From Lentisphaeria bacterium (lineage in GTDB: Bacteria > Verrucomicrobiota > Lentisphaeria > Victivallales > UBA1829), in contig JAFTIQ010000021.1 in NCBI GenBank assembly GCA_017456805.1, positions 1 through 64,000 of the forward strand: a stretch of 64,000 bases of DNA, in the 5' to 3' direction. This document shows positions 53,708 through 62,864 of the stretch, in pieces. How positions within the stretch are numbered: position 1 is the first letter of the stretch; each line of letters begins with the position of its first letter. A program made the translations under genes and the position numbers. A model generated the notes under the pieces. It was given only the letters and a program-made list of their open reading frames with translations, was not told the DNA's origin and made no database searches.

Positions 53708-54304
53708 TCAAGCTTTCTTATGAGGAATGATACTGTCAATGATGCCGTATTCCAGGGCTTCCTGAGCGCTCATGAAATAATCGCGTTCCGTATCATGGGC
53801 GATCTTTTTGATGCTGTTCCCGGTATTTTCAGCGAGAATAGAATTCAGGGTCGTGCGGATCTTCAGGATCTCCCGTGCCTGAATATCAATATCTGCAGCG
53901 GTTCCTTCACTTCCGCCGCTGGGCTGATGGATCATCACCCGGGCGTTGGGAAGCGCAAACCGCTTTCCTTTTGTACCGGCACTGAGCAGGACAGCACCCA
54001 TGCTGGCTGCCTGACCGACACAATAGGTCTTCACATCGCAGGAGATGACTTTCATACAATCCATGATTGCCAGACCGGCTGTCACAGAACCGCCGGGGCT
54101 GTTGATGTAAAGATTGATATCTTTCTTCGGATCTTCGGACTGCAGAAAGAGGAGTTCTGCAACGATCAGATTTGCGACTGCATCATCAATGGGAGTTCCA
54201 AGAAAAATGATTCTATCCTTCAACAAACGTGAGTAGATATCATAACCGCGTTCTCCCTGACCGGTCTGTTCTACGACCATGGGAACATACATTGCCTTAC
54301 TCAT
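53708..54304 (-). CDS. clpP: ClpP, ATP-dependent Clp protease proteolytic subunit
   Basis: 198 residues. Catalytic triad Ser101 ([11 protein letters not shown]), His126 ([11 protein letters not shown]) and Asp175 (DTERDYFM). The oligomer handle-helix and [14 protein letters not shown] block are present. The N-terminus [24 protein letters not shown] is typical and short, so any propeptide is minimal. It lies between tig and clpX, the classical order. A hairpin and possible promoter precede it. Confidence 0.96.
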   Translation of the reverse strand: MSKAMYVPMVVEQTGQGERGYDIYSRLLKDRIIFLGTPIDDAVANLIVAELLFLQSEDPKKDINLYINSPGGSVTAGLAIMDCMKVISCDVKTYCVGQAASMGAVLLSAGTKGKRFALPNARVMIHQPSGGSEGTAADIDIQAREILKIRTTLNSILAENTGNSIKKIAHDTERDYFMSAQEALEYGIIDSIIPHKKA

Positions 54305-54342
54305 ATTCAGCTTTCTCCTTCAGTGATCCGAGACAATTTTTT

Positions 54343-54394
54343 ATTATACGAGCCAATCCCCCAGGAACGGGTCAGCGTCCTGCAGAATTGGCTC
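54343..54394 (-). promoter_or_regulatory. Hairpin followed by -10-like TATAAT upstream of clpP
   Basis: GAGCCAAT (54350-54357) pairs with ATTGGCTC (54387-54394), with an inner CAGGA/TCCTG stem (54362-54366 with 54378-54382) separated by symmetrical 4-base loops. Right after it on the minus strand comes TATAAT (complement of 54343-54348), without a good -35. It may be a regulated promoter or an attenuator for clpPX. Confidence 0.4.
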
Positions 54395-54402
54395 ATTCCA
54401 TA

Positions 54403-54432
54403 AAATAATACGGTTAAAAACCGGAATTATTT
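54403..54432 (-). terminator. Possible terminator of tig
   Basis: AAATAAT-a-CGGTT-aaa-AACCG-ga-ATTATTT: two stacked stems with a small internal loop. It overlaps the tig stop codon and is followed on the minus strand by a T-rich stretch. Stability is modest. Confidence 0.4.
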
Positions 54433-55761
54433 CACTTCTTTGACTTTTACCTTGTCGCAAAGGACATCAAGGGTCTTTCCAATGACGAGGTCAGCGTGGA
54501 AATCGCCGAATGCATCATTTTCCTGAAGTCTCTTGATGATATCCTGTTTTTTGCAGCGGTAGTAACCGGCAAGTTCTTCCAAATGCTGATCGAATTCTGC
54601 GGGGGAAACTTCCACTTTTTCCTGTTCTGCGATTGCAGTAAGGATGAAGTTGCGGGAAAGTTTCTTGCGTGCTTCGACTTCAGCGTCTGCAAGATGTTTT
54701 TCCATGTCAGCTTTGAATTTTTCTGCATCTTCTTCAGATTTGACAGTGCTGTTTGCGATGGAGGAGAAGATTCTTCTCTTTTCAGTTTCAACAGAAGAGT
54801 TGGGCAGATCGAATGCGCCGACAGCTTCCACGAGTTTTGCGACGAGTTTTTCCTGGATTGCAGATTTGCGTTCGGAAACGAGCTTGTTTTCAGCCTGTTT
54901 CTTGAGCATTTCTTTCATCTTTTCCACATCATCCATGCGGAGTTTTTCAGCCAGAACTTTGTCATCGGTGATGGGGGTCTTGTGCTGAACTTCTTTCACG
55001 GTGAATTTGTAAGCGACTTTCTTTCCGGCAAGGCCGCTTTCGCGCCAGTCTGCGGGGAATTCTGCTGTAAATTCTTTAACATCACCGGTCTTTGCTCCGG
55101 TCAGAGCAGCAGTTGCACCGGGGACGAAATCATTTTCGCTGAGCCAGATCCAGGAATCTTCTGCGCCAGCCATCCGTTTCAGAGAAGCGGAAGCATCTTC
55201 AGCGGGAGTGAAATCGCTGGAGTAGGAAACTTTCAGCATATCGCCGCTGACTGCGGGATCTTCCACAGTGGCGTAATCGGAATAGAGTTCCTTGAGATAC
55301 TGGAGTTCTTTTTCGGCTTCTTCTTCGAGGTTGGGCTGAGCAGGAACTTCAATTTCAAAGTCTGCATAAGCGGGGAGTTCGAAGGTGGGAGCGACATCGA
55401 CGGTAAAAGTGAATTCAAACGCTTTATCAGCAGCGGGTTTTGCATCATCTTTTGCCTTGTAATCGGGGATTGCCACAACTTTGCAGGCATCCTGAACTTT
55501 TTCTGCAGCCGCGCGCTGGATGGAACGTTCCACATCTTCTGCCAGTTTTTCTCCATATCTTGCAAGAACCAGAGAAACGGGAGCTTTCCCTTTACGGAAG
55601 CCGCCGATCTGAACCTGAGCAGCAAATTCTTTAGCGACAGCGGCAAATTCAGCCTTGACTGCTTCTGCGGGAACGCAGAATTCTGCGGTCTTTCCGCATG
55701 CGGAAACTTCTTTCAGTTCCATTGTCATAGCTGCCATCAGTGCATTTTCTTTTTTAGACAT
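54427..55761 (-). CDS. tig: Trigger factor, ribosome-associated chaperone
   Basis: 444 residues. The ribosome-docking signature is GGFRKGKAPVSLVLARYGE (about 54-72). A PPIase-like middle domain spans about 170-265 (SGDMLKVSYSSD ... GATAALTGAKTGDVKEFTAEFP), and a long helical C-terminal chaperone domain follows. It acts on nascent chains at the exit tunnel. AAAGG precedes ATG 55761. It is the first gene of the tig-clpP-clpX cluster. Confidence 0.93.
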   Translation of the reverse strand: MSKKENALMAAMTMELKEVSACGKTAEFCVPAEAVKAEFAAVAKEFAAQVQIGGFRKGKAPVSLVLARYGEKLAEDVERSIQRAAAEKVQDACKVVAIPDYKAKDDAKPAADKAFEFTFTVDVAPTFELPAYADFEIEVPAQPNLEEEAEKELQYLKELYSDYATVEDPAVSGDMLKVSYSSDFTPAEDASASLKRMAGAEDSWIWLSENDFVPGATAALTGAKTGDVKEFTAEFPADWRESGLAGKKVAYKFTVKEVQHKTPITDDKVLAEKLRMDDVEKMKEMLKKQAENKLVSERKSAIQEKLVAKLVEAVGAFDLPNSSVETEKRRIFSSIANSTVKSEEDAEKFKADMEKHLADAEVEARKKLSRNFILTAIAEQEKVEVSPAEFDQHLEELAGYYRCKKQDIIKRLQENDAFGDFHADLVIGKTLDVLCDKVKVKEVK

Positions 55762-55799
55762 ATGCCGTTACCTTTCTCAATTTGTTGGAGTATTTTTTC

Positions 55800-55820
55800 A
55801 AAAAACACCCGTTGTTTTTT
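55800..55820. repeat. Inverted repeat in the tig leader
   Basis: AAAAAACA-CCCGT-TGTTTTTT: perfect 8-bp arms, 39 bases upstream of the tig start in its 5' leader. Possible leader hairpin or binding site. Confidence 0.4.
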
Positions 55821-55841
55821 AAAATACAGTGATAATCAGGA

Positions 55842-55871
55842 AATATAACTCCAGTTTGCACTTTTTTCCAG
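55842..55871 (-). promoter_or_regulatory. Possible promoter of tig
   Basis: Minus strand CTGGAA (complement of 55866-55871), 18-base spacer, TATATT (complement of 55842-55847). The -35 is weak. Confidence 0.4.
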
Positions 55872-55941
55872 TGAATTAATGATTTTTTTTAACTTTTCCT
55901 GCTTTTTTTTGTTTTTTTTTCATTTTCAAACGTTTCCGGCA

Positions 55942-55982
55942 TTGAAATTTTCAGGATTTGTGTTATCTTTCTTTGAGATAAC
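55942..55982 (+). promoter_or_regulatory. Promoter of the FHA/ftsH genes with overlapping hairpin
   Basis: TTGAAA (55942-55947), 16-base spacer, TATCTT (55964-55969). GTTATCT (55962-55968) and AGATAAC (55976-55982) form a perfect 7-bp inverted repeat over the -10 and start region, suited to an operator. The remaining bases between tig and this promoter are T-rich with no other recognisable feature. Confidence 0.45.
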
Positions 55983-56059
55983 AAAGGAATATATAAAATT
56001 TTCAGGACTGTGTCCGGTTTCCGGAAACCGGCATCGTCATTTTGCAAGGAGTTTATATT

Positions 56060-56569
56060 ATGGCTGGCACACCGAAACTGATCGTTTTGTCTTCCGAATT
56101 CAAAGGCAAACAGTTCGAACTCACCAATGATCTTCATACAGTTGGCCGCGCAGATGCAAGAGATATTTGTATCAAGGATTCCTCTCTCTCTTCCTATCAC
56201 TGCGATTTTATCCGCGCCGGAGATACCTATATCGTCCGGGACAACAACTCAACAAACGGTACCCGCGTCAATAACGTTCCCATCACCGAACAGGAACTTA
56301 TGAACAGCGATATCATTCAAATTGGCGGTGTCGAAGTCCTTTTCGATGCCGATGTCAAAGAAGGTTCCAGATCTACTACGACAACTCAGAAAACTGTTAC
56401 AGGGATTACTATCACCGATATTGATCCCGATACCGTAAATCTCGGAACAAATCAGGAAGCAACTCCCCCGGGAGAAAAGAAGGTACGGTATATCCTTATT
56501 GGAATTATCGGGATCCTCGTGCTCCTGTTGATCGGACTCGGATTCGTTCTGGTTCATCACGGCAACTGA
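56060..56569 (+). CDS. FHA domain protein with C-terminal membrane anchor
   Basis: 169 residues. FHA domain at about 1-95 with the phosphothreonine-binding motifs VGRADARDICIKDSSLSSYHCDF and RDNNSTNGTRVNNVPI. A Thr-rich linker follows (SRSTTTTQKTVTGITITDID), then one transmembrane helix at about 147-166 and only a few residues after it, so it is tail-anchored with FHA in the cytoplasm. ATG 56060 has AAGGAG. It is immediately upstream of ftsH and no Ser/Thr kinase is in the window. The Thr-rich linker could itself be a phosphorylation target (inference). Confidence 0.87.
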   Translation: MAGTPKLIVLSSEFKGKQFELTNDLHTVGRADARDICIKDSSLSSYHCDFIRAGDTYIVRDNNSTNGTRVNNVPITEQELMNSDIIQIGGVEVLFDADVKEGSRSTTTTQKTVTGITITDIDPDTVNLGTNQEATPPGEKKVRYILIGIIGILVLLLIGLGFVLVHHGN

Positions 56570-56608
56570 TCTGCCACCCCACCCGACCTCCTAAAAACTT
56601 ATAACAGA

Positions 56609-56628
56609 TCCGGGATCTCTATCCCGGA
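56609..56628 (+). other. Perfect 8-bp hairpin between FHA gene and ftsH
   Basis: TCCGGGAT-CTCT-ATCCCGGA lies 39 bases after the FHA stop and 17 bases before the ftsH ATG. No long T run follows, so it may tune read-through or RNA processing, or partly occlude the ribosome binding site AGGA (56632-56635). Confidence 0.5.
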
Positions 56629-56645
56629 AATTAGGATTTTTATCT

Positions 56646-58709
56646 ATGGAAAAAAAACCGGAAAAATTGCCCGATCATAAAAATATGCAGCCGGGTATGC
56701 CCTCAAAACGCCCCCCCGCAGCAGTCTTTATCTGGTTGCTCGTGCTCGTGATGATCATCACTCTCTTCATTTATAAATTCACCCCCTCCCTCGCCAATAC
56801 TCGGGATCTCTCCCAGAGTGAATTTGAACTCTGGCTGAAACAGGGATGGATCAAAACAGCCGTCATCCTGCCCGGAACAGATAATGTTCTGGAGATTGAA
56901 GGGGAATATGAAAAGAAACCCGCAGCAGCTCCTGAAAAAACACAGACGGCTGCAACCGCTCAACCTCCTGCCCCGGAGAAAAAACCGAATGTTGTTGATC
57001 TTTCCGGAGGAACTCAAACAGAAGATACGCCCCCGGCTTTGAGAGATGTGAAAAACTATTACAGAACCCGCGTGATCAAGACTCCGGCGCTGATGGAAGG
57101 TTTGGAAAAAGTTCAGGTTCAGATCCTGGAACGGGATTCTTGGTGGAAATCTCTCCTTGCCAATATTCTGATCGGTATCCTGATCATCGGTTTGATCTAT
57201 TTCCTCTTTGCACGACAGATGCGTATGGCTGGAAAAGGTGCTTCCGAATTCGGAAAATCCAGAGCCAGAATGATCCTGCCCGGTCAGAACAGCAAAACGT
57301 TTGATGATGTCGCAGGATGCGATGAAGCGAAAGAAGAAACCAAAGAAATCGTGGAATACCTGAAAGATCCTCTGAAATTCAAACTTCTCGGCGGAAAGAT
57401 CCCCCGGGGAGCCCTTCTCACCGGACCTCCGGGAACAGGAAAAACTCTGATGGCAAAGGCTGTCGCCGGAGAAGCCGGTGTCGCATTCTTTGCAATCAGC
57501 GGTTCCGACTTCGTGGAAATGTTCGTCGGGGTCGGGGCAAGCCGTGTCCGCGATATGTTCGAACAGGCAAGAAAACACGCACCTTGTGTGATCTTTATTG
57601 ATGAAATCGATGCTGTCGGCCGCTCCCGTTTTTCCGGAATCGGCGGTGGACACGATGAACGGGAACAGACTCTGAACGCCATGCTCGTGGAAATGGATGG
57701 GCTGGAAACTCAGGAAGGAGTCATTGTCCTTGCAGCAACAAACCGCGCAGACGTGCTCGACCCTGCCCTGCTCCGTCCCGGACGCTTTGACCGTCAGATC
57801 GTTATCGACTATCCCGATATTGCCGGACGCCGCAAAATCCTTGATGTTCATGCAAAAACCATCAAGCTTGCGCCCGATGCAGATCTGGATGCCATTGCCC
57901 GCTCCACTTCCGGATTTTCCGGTGCGGATCTGGCAAACCTGATCAATGAAGCAGCCCTTCTTGCCGCCCGTTACAACAAAACCGCAGCAGATCAGAACGA
58001 TCTGGAGGAAGCGCGGGATAAAGTCTGTTTCGGCAGAGAACGCAAGAGCCGCCGGATCCCCGAACGGGAACGCCGTCTGACTGCATGGCACGAAGCCGGA
58101 CATACAATCGTCAATATCTTCTGCGAACACTCTGTGCCGCTGCATAAAGTGACGATCATCCCCCGCGGTCAGGCACTCGGTTTGACCATGATGGTTCCGG
58201 AGGAAGACCGGTATTCCCAAAGTATGCTGGAAATGAAAGACCTCATGAAAGTGGATATGGGCGGAAGAGTCGCAGAGGAAATCGTCTTTACAGACGTGAC
58301 CAGCGGAGCTTCTGCGGATATCTCCCACGCAACAAAAGTTGCACGCGCAATGGTCTGCTCCTTCGGAATGAGTGACAAACTCGGTCCGATCCAGTATGGC
58401 GAACGTTCCGATCATATTTACCTTGGACGCGATATCACCCGCAGCGAGGCTTACAGCGAAGAAACCGCACGGATCATTGATCTGGAAATCAAAAAACTTG
58501 TGGATGAAGCAATGGATTCCGCAAGAAAGATCCTCACCGATCATCGCGATATGCTGGATAAACTGGCAGAAGCTCTCCTGGAAAAAGAAACCATGGATGC
58601 TGCTCAGGTTTATGAACTCCTCGGACTTCCCAGACCCAATCAGGAAGCCAAAGCGATTCCCGTGACGGAAGTTCCTGTGCCGACGGGATCAGCCCCGGAA
58701 AACGTCTGA
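56646..58709 (+). CDS. ftsH: FtsH, membrane AAA+ zinc metalloprotease
   Basis: 687 residues. Transmembrane helices at about 24-42 and 168-188 flank a periplasmic segment enlarged by an Ala/Pro/Lys-rich stretch (about 95-125). AAA+ module: Walker A GPPGTGKT (about 259-266), Walker B VIFIDEID (about 314), pore motif [11 protein letters not shown] and an arginine-finger region. The zinc site is HEAGH (about 482) with a downstream acidic ligand in VAEEIVF. It degrades misfolded membrane and regulatory proteins. The DUF167 gene starts inside its stop codon (TGATG). Confidence 0.96.
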   Translation: MEKKPEKLPDHKNMQPGMPSKRPPAAVFIWLLVLVMIITLFIYKFTPSLANTRDLSQSEFELWLKQGWIKTAVILPGTDNVLEIEGEYEKKPAAAPEKTQTAATAQPPAPEKKPNVVDLSGGTQTEDTPPALRDVKNYYRTRVIKTPALMEGLEKVQVQILERDSWWKSLLANILIGILIIGLIYFLFARQMRMAGKGASEFGKSRARMILPGQNSKTFDDVAGCDEAKEETKEIVEYLKDPLKFKLLGGKIPRGALLTGPPGTGKTLMAKAVAGEAGVAFFAISGSDFVEMFVGVGASRVRDMFEQARKHAPCVIFIDEIDAVGRSRFSGIGGGHDEREQTLNAMLVEMDGLETQEGVIVLAATNRADVLDPALLRPGRFDRQIVIDYPDIAGRRKILDVHAKTIKLAPDADLDAIARSTSGFSGADLANLINEAALLAARYNKTAADQNDLEEARDKVCFGRERKSRRIPERERRLTAWHEAGHTIVNIFCEHSVPLHKVTIIPRGQALGLTMMVPEEDRYSQSMLEMKDLMKVDMGGRVAEEIVFTDVTSGASADISHATKVARAMVCSFGMSDKLGPIQYGERSDHIYLGRDITRSEAYSEETARIIDLEIKKLVDEAMDSARKILTDHRDMLDKLAEALLEKETMDAAQVYELLGLPRPNQEAKAIPVTEVPVPTGSAPENV

Positions 58710-59032
58710 TGGCTGAACCGGTCAATGGTGCAATAACAGAAGTTGGACCCGGAATTGTGCGGATTGCCTGCCGGGTCCAGCCCCGTGCTTCCAAACAGGG
58801 TGTGCGCGGTATGCATGGATCTGCAATCAAAATTTCTTTAAACACTCCGCCTGTTGACGGCAAAGCAAATGCTGCTTTATGTGCTCTCCTGGCGGATATC
58901 CTTGATGTGTCAAAATCATCTGTTTCCCTTCATTCCGGTCAGACCTCCCGGGATAAAACGGTGGAAGTCTGCGGGATCAACCAAGCGCAGGCAATTGCAG
59001 TACTTCAACAAAAAGTTGACCAAAACACCTGA
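58709..59032 (+). CDS. DUF167 (YggU) family protein
   Basis: 107 residues. The family pattern IACRVQPRASKQGVRGMHGSAIKISLNTPPVDGKANAALCALLADILDVSKSSVSLHSGQTSRDKTVEV is complete. Small cytoplasmic alpha/beta protein of unknown function. Its ATG shares the last base of the ftsH stop, so translation is coupled to ftsH. Confidence 0.9.
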   Translation: MAEPVNGAITEVGPGIVRIACRVQPRASKQGVRGMHGSAIKISLNTPPVDGKANAALCALLADILDVSKSSVSLHSGQTSRDKTVEVCGINQAQAIAVLQQKVDQNT

Positions 59033-59050
59033 TTTTTCAAGGAGTTTTCC

Positions 59051-60856
59051 ATGAGCCCCCGTAAATCAAAATGTCTCAAAAAGCTGCTTTTGGCATCATT
59101 TGTTCCTTTCTTCCTTACCGCATGTGCCACAACCGATCATTTACCCAGCCCTTTACCATCAAGCAAAAGGAATCATCAAACTATGAGAAAAGCATATTAC
59201 CTTGATTTAATGGAGATAACCCTTTCCGCATACACGACGGAACACATTGACCGTTACTTTGATCAGGTAAAAAAAGATGGTTTGACAGAACATGGATTTC
59301 CCCGTTTGACTGCAAATATCGGGATTTTGATCGCCCACAACAAACGGCTGGATCTGAAAGAACGTTTTCTTAAAATGATGGACTTCTGCTGTCAGCAGAT
59401 CCCGAAAGTCAAAGCCGCAAATGATTTTTCTGTGAAAGAAATCATATTCTGTATTCAGGAACTGGAAAAGAGCGATCAAGTTCCAGCAGCAAAAATCCAG
59501 GAGTGGAAAGATCTTCTGAGAACCATCGATCCTTATACCTGCTATAATGTATATGCAAAAGATATGGATCATGTTGTCTACAACTGGGCGGCATTTACCA
59601 TGCTCAGTGAGTTTATGCGGCAGAAAGCCGAACTTTCGGATAAATATGCTGATTTTATAGACTTGCAGGCGTATTCCCAGCTGCGCCTTCTGGATAAAAA
59701 CAAGATGTACCGGGATCCGAATGAACCCATAGTTTACGATTTTGTGACCCGTGGTCTGTTTGCAGTTCTTCTTCACGAGGGCTACAAGGGAAAATATCAG
59801 AAAGTCTGGCAGGACGCAATGGAGCAAGGGGCAGAGTATACCTGGAAAATGATCTCTGTCACCGGAGAAATGCCCTACGGCGGACGGAGCAACCAGTTTC
59901 TCCACAACGAGGCTCATGTGGCAATCATGATGGAATATTATGCAAATCACTATGCGAAGAAAGGTGATTTGAAGACAGCCGGACAGTACAGGATGCTTGC
60001 TGTCAGAGCATTGAAAAACATAGCTTTCTGGCTCAATAAAAAGCCCATTTCCCATATCAAAAACCGTTTTCCCATCGAATCCAAATACGGATGTGAAGAC
60101 TATGCTTACTTTGATAAATACATGATCACAGCAGCATCCTTTCTCTATGTAGCGTACCATTTTTGCGATGAATCTATCAAACCGGTTGAACTTGATGATC
60201 AGGCGGGAACAAGCTGGCAAACTTCTGATCATTTCCATAAACTCTTTCTCCGTGCCGGAGATTATTTTGCGGAGTATGATTACCGTGCAGACTATCATTA
60301 TGACTGCAGCGGGCTTGGGCGGCTTCACAAAAAAGATGCACCGTCCGTATTGTGCCTCTCCGTTCCCTGTCCGAAAATGCATTCATACATTGTGGATATG
60401 AAAGATTCCGCCTGTCTTGCGATCGCCCCCGGGGTGAAGATCAACGGGAAATGGCACTATGCTGTTGAAAAAGATGTTGTTCATACGATCAGAAAACATT
60501 CTGCGGAAGGAGAAACAGCCAACGCGGAAATAGAATATAAATACCCGTCCGGAGAAAAGCTTGCCGCATGGTACACACTTGACCGGAACGGTCTTGGGAT
60601 CAAAGTATCCGGCAGTGAAACGCTCCGGATTCTTCTGCCGGCGTTCAAGTTCAACGGAAAAGATTACAGCAAAATCACACTGAAAGAGGGTGTTCTTGAA
60701 GTGGAATTTGAGGGGTATATCTGCCGTTATACTGTTCTTGACGGAACCATTATTGCGTTAGATCGCCCTGCCCGGAACCGGAATGGTCATTATGAAACCT
60801 ATGCCGCAGAAGGCAGCAGCGGATTGAGAGTTCAAATTTCAATTGAAAAGCGCTGA
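59051..60856 (+). CDS. Lipoprotein with lyase-like alpha-toroid, function unknown
   Basis: 601 residues. Lipoprotein signal peptide with lipobox LTAC at about 22-25. The mature part to about 380 is helical, with GEMPYGGRSNQFLHNEAHVAIMMEYYANHY (about 275-305) and ESKYGCEDYAYFDKYMITAASFLYVAY. The C-terminal third is beta-rich. The layout of alpha/alpha toroid plus beta-sheet and the conserved Asn/His/Tyr block recall polysaccharide lyases and DUF2264-type proteins, but no family can be named. It follows DUF167 by 18 bases with a good AAGGAG, so it may share the ftsH transcript, which is unexpected for a glycan enzyme. Confidence 0.7.
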   Translation: MSPRKSKCLKKLLLASFVPFFLTACATTDHLPSPLPSSKRNHQTMRKAYYLDLMEITLSAYTTEHIDRYFDQVKKDGLTEHGFPRLTANIGILIAHNKRLDLKERFLKMMDFCCQQIPKVKAANDFSVKEIIFCIQELEKSDQVPAAKIQEWKDLLRTIDPYTCYNVYAKDMDHVVYNWAAFTMLSEFMRQKAELSDKYADFIDLQAYSQLRLLDKNKMYRDPNEPIVYDFVTRGLFAVLLHEGYKGKYQKVWQDAMEQGAEYTWKMISVTGEMPYGGRSNQFLHNEAHVAIMMEYYANHYAKKGDLKTAGQYRMLAVRALKNIAFWLNKKPISHIKNRFPIESKYGCEDYAYFDKYMITAASFLYVAYHFCDESIKPVELDDQAGTSWQTSDHFHKLFLRAGDYFAEYDYRADYHYDCSGLGRLHKKDAPSVLCLSVPCPKMHSYIVDMKDSACLAIAPGVKINGKWHYAVEKDVVHTIRKHSAEGETANAEIEYKYPSGEKLAAWYTLDRNGLGIKVSGSETLRILLPAFKFNGKDYSKITLKEGVLEVEFEGYICRYTVLDGTIIALDRPARNRNGHYETYAAEGSSGLRVQISIEKR

Positions 60857-60895
60857 TTTTCTGCCGGAACACACTTAATTTTTCTTCAGACGCCC

Positions 60896-60923
60896 TTGTA
60901 TTTTCTGAAATTGCTGTTATATT
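60896..60923 (+). promoter_or_regulatory. Promoter of the oxidative-defence operon
   Basis: TTGTAT (60896-60901), 16-base spacer, TATATT (60918-60923), 91 bases before ATG 61015. Confidence 0.7.
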
Positions 60924-61014
60924 TCCAGCGTAAGCCCTGAATGAAGGTGCGGTTCAGAACATTGTGTTCTCTCTTTTTGTCAAAGAGGATAACCGTAACA
61001 AACAGGAGGGGGTT

Positions 61015-61401
61015 ATGAAACAAACGATTTTGAAATGCGGGATCTGCGGAGCTGTGGCAGAAGTGATCGTCGAATGTCAGGGCTACACGGGGCTCGTGTG
61101 CTGTGGTCAGCCGATGCAGGAAGAAATTCCGCAAACTGCTGATCAGACAAAGGAAAAACATGTGCCTGTCGGGGAAGTCTTCTCGAAATGGGAAACAAAA
61201 GTGAAAGTGGGATCAACACTTCACCCGATGACGGAAGAGCATCGGATTCTCTGGATTGAGATGATTGACGGGGATATGAGGATCAGAAAATATTTGAAAG
61301 CCGGCGAACGTCCCGAAGCCGTCTTTCCGCTGCCATTCAAACCGGGAGTGATTTTGCGGGAATACTGCAACATTCACGGTTTATGGGAGTATCAAGAGTA
61401 A
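61015..61401 (+). CDS. Desulfoferrodoxin (2Fe superoxide reductase)
   Basis: 128 residues. The N-terminal desulforedoxin-like centre I has all four Cys (Cys8, Cys11, Cys29, Cys30). The catalytic centre II ligands are His49 (KHVPVGE), His70 and His76 (TLHPMTEEHRI), Cys118 and His121 (EYCNIHG). Glu in GE-V-F may correspond to the active-site Glu. It reduces superoxide to peroxide without releasing oxygen, a defence used by anaerobes. ATG 61015 follows AGGAGGGGG. First gene of the operon with flavodiiron protein and rubredoxin. Confidence 0.94.
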   Translation: MKQTILKCGICGAVAEVIVECQGYTGLVCCGQPMQEEIPQTADQTKEKHVPVGEVFSKWETKVKVGSTLHPMTEEHRILWIEMIDGDMRIRKYLKAGERPEAVFPLPFKPGVILREYCNIHGLWEYQE

Positions 61402-61414
61402 AGGATTCAGCAAG

Positions 61415-62614
61415 ATGGGATTCAAAGCTGTCAGAGTATCGGAAAAAGTCTGGTGGGTCGGTGCAATCGACTGGAGTTTGAAAGAATTTCATGGGTACAC
61501 AACACACAAGGGAACCACTTACAACGCATTTCTGATTGAAGGAGAAGAACCGGTTCTGATCGACACCGTGAAAGCTCCGTTCAAAGAAGAAATGTATGCG
61601 CGGATTTCCTCTGTGATCGGCTCCCCTGAAAAAATCCGCACCATCATTTCCAACCATGCGGAACCCGACCACTCCGGAGCATTGCCGGATGTGATCAGGG
61701 AAATCAAGCCGGAAAAAATCTATGCCTCTGTGGCAGGAGTCCGGATTCTGAACGAGCAGTTCGGAATCGGCGAACATCTGACAGCAGTCAAAACCGGCGA
61801 TTCCATTGATATTGGAAAGGGCATGACGATTTCCTTTGTGGAAACCAAAATGCTTCATTGGCCCGACAGTATGTTCAGCTATCTTTCCGGGGAAAAGATC
61901 CTGTTCTCTCAGGATGGCTTTGGAATGCATCTTGCGACCGAAAAGATCTTTGCCGATGAAAACCCCATGGATGATATGCTCCGGGAAATGAAAACCTATT
62001 ATGCCAATATTCTGCTGCTTTACTCCAACCAGGCGGCGAAACTGCTGGATGTTTTCCCCACATTGAATCTGGATATTGATATTATCGCTCCGGATCATGG
62101 TCCGCTCTGGCGCGGAGATCTGCTTTCCTTCCCCCTGACAAAGTATCAGGAATGGGCAGAGCAGAAACCGGAACGCCGCGCAGTCGTTGTCTACGACACC
62201 ATGTGGGGCGCAACCGATAAGATGGCAAGATCCATTGTGGATGGGATCCGTTCCACCGGTGCCGAAGTGGAAGTGTTCAACATGCACAACCGTTCCCGCA
62301 GCGATGTGGCAACTGCAGTGATGAAAGCCGGGGTCCTGGTCGTCGGTTCTCCCACGTTGAACAATATGGCATTTCCTTCTCTGATGGATGTTCTCTGCTA
62401 CCTGCGCGGATTGCGTCCGAAGAATCTGAAGGGAGCGGCATTCGGGTCCTTCGGCTGGAGCGGCGAAGCTGCAGCTCAGATCACGGAACAGCTGAACGCC
62501 ATGAACTGCGAAACGATGGAACCGCTGAAACTGAAATTTGCTTCCACAAAAGAAGATTTTGAAGCCTGTTTTGAATATGGAGTCAAAATCGGAGAAGCAA
62601 TCAAAGATCTTTAA
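61415..62614 (+). CDS. Flavodiiron protein (FprA family A-type flavoprotein)
   Basis: 399 residues. Beta-lactamase-like diiron domain with His81, Glu83, Asp85 and His86 in [10 protein letters not shown], then His in MLHWPDSMF (about 148), Asp in FSQDGFG and His in APDHGPLWR (about 228). The C-terminal flavodoxin domain has [17 protein letters not shown] (FMN phosphate loop) and [15 protein letters not shown]. It reduces oxygen to water or NO to N2O using electrons from rubredoxin. It lies 13 bases after desulfoferrodoxin and 31 bases before rubredoxin. Confidence 0.95.
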   Translation: MGFKAVRVSEKVWWVGAIDWSLKEFHGYTTHKGTTYNAFLIEGEEPVLIDTVKAPFKEEMYARISSVIGSPEKIRTIISNHAEPDHSGALPDVIREIKPEKIYASVAGVRILNEQFGIGEHLTAVKTGDSIDIGKGMTISFVETKMLHWPDSMFSYLSGEKILFSQDGFGMHLATEKIFADENPMDDMLREMKTYYANILLLYSNQAAKLLDVFPTLNLDIDIIAPDHGPLWRGDLLSFPLTKYQEWAEQKPERRAVVVYDTMWGATDKMARSIVDGIRSTGAEVEVFNMHNRSRSDVATAVMKAGVLVVGSPTLNNMAFPSLMDVLCYLRGLRPKNLKGAAFGSFGWSGEAAAQITEQLNAMNCETMEPLKLKFASTKEDFEACFEYGVKIGEAIKDL

Positions 62615-62645
62615 TTTTCACCCTAACATAAGAGGAGATAAAACC

Positions 62646-62804
62646 ATGGACAAGTACGTTTGTGATGTCTGCGGGTATGTTTACGATCCCGCAAAAGGCG
62701 ATCCCGACAATGGAATCGCAGCCGGTACAGCATTTGAAGATCTGCCTGAAGACTGGGTTTGCCCGGAATGCGGCGTTGGAAAAGACAGCTTTTCCAAAGA
62801 ATAA
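62646..62804 (+). CDS. Rubredoxin
   Basis: 52 residues, full length. Iron ligands Cys6, Cys9 ([12 protein letters not shown]), Cys39 and Cys42 ([10 protein letters not shown]). Aromatic core residues Tyr4, Tyr13 and Trp37 are in place. Electron carrier to the flavodiiron protein and superoxide reductase encoded just upstream. AGAGGAG precedes ATG 62646. A terminator follows. Confidence 0.96.
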   Translation: MDKYVCDVCGYVYDPAKGDPDNGIAAGTAFEDLPEDWVCPECGVGKDSFSKE

Positions 62805-62827
62805 GATCTGACGTTTACCGAACGTTT

Positions 62828-62864
62828 CCCGGATTGGAAAATCATTCCGATCCGGGATTTTTTT
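62828..62864 (+). terminator. Terminator of the oxidative-defence operon
   Basis: CCCGGAT (62828-62834) pairs with ATCCGGG (62850-62856), with an inner GGAA/TTCC after a T-G pair. Seven T follow. Confidence 0.88.

Noticed and set aside
54496..55848. 450-codon plus-strand ORF opposite tig
   Set aside because: Low-complexity Phe/Cys-rich shadow of the trigger factor gene.
55928..55935. AAACGTTT in the tig/FHA intergenic region as another copy of the 301-310 operator
   Set aside because: Only the 8-base core matches. The flanks differ from CAAACGTTTG, and one core in AT-rich DNA is expected by chance.
56703..58544. 613-codon minus-strand ORF opposite ftsH
   Set aside because: A shadow frame of the unmistakable FtsH coding sequence.
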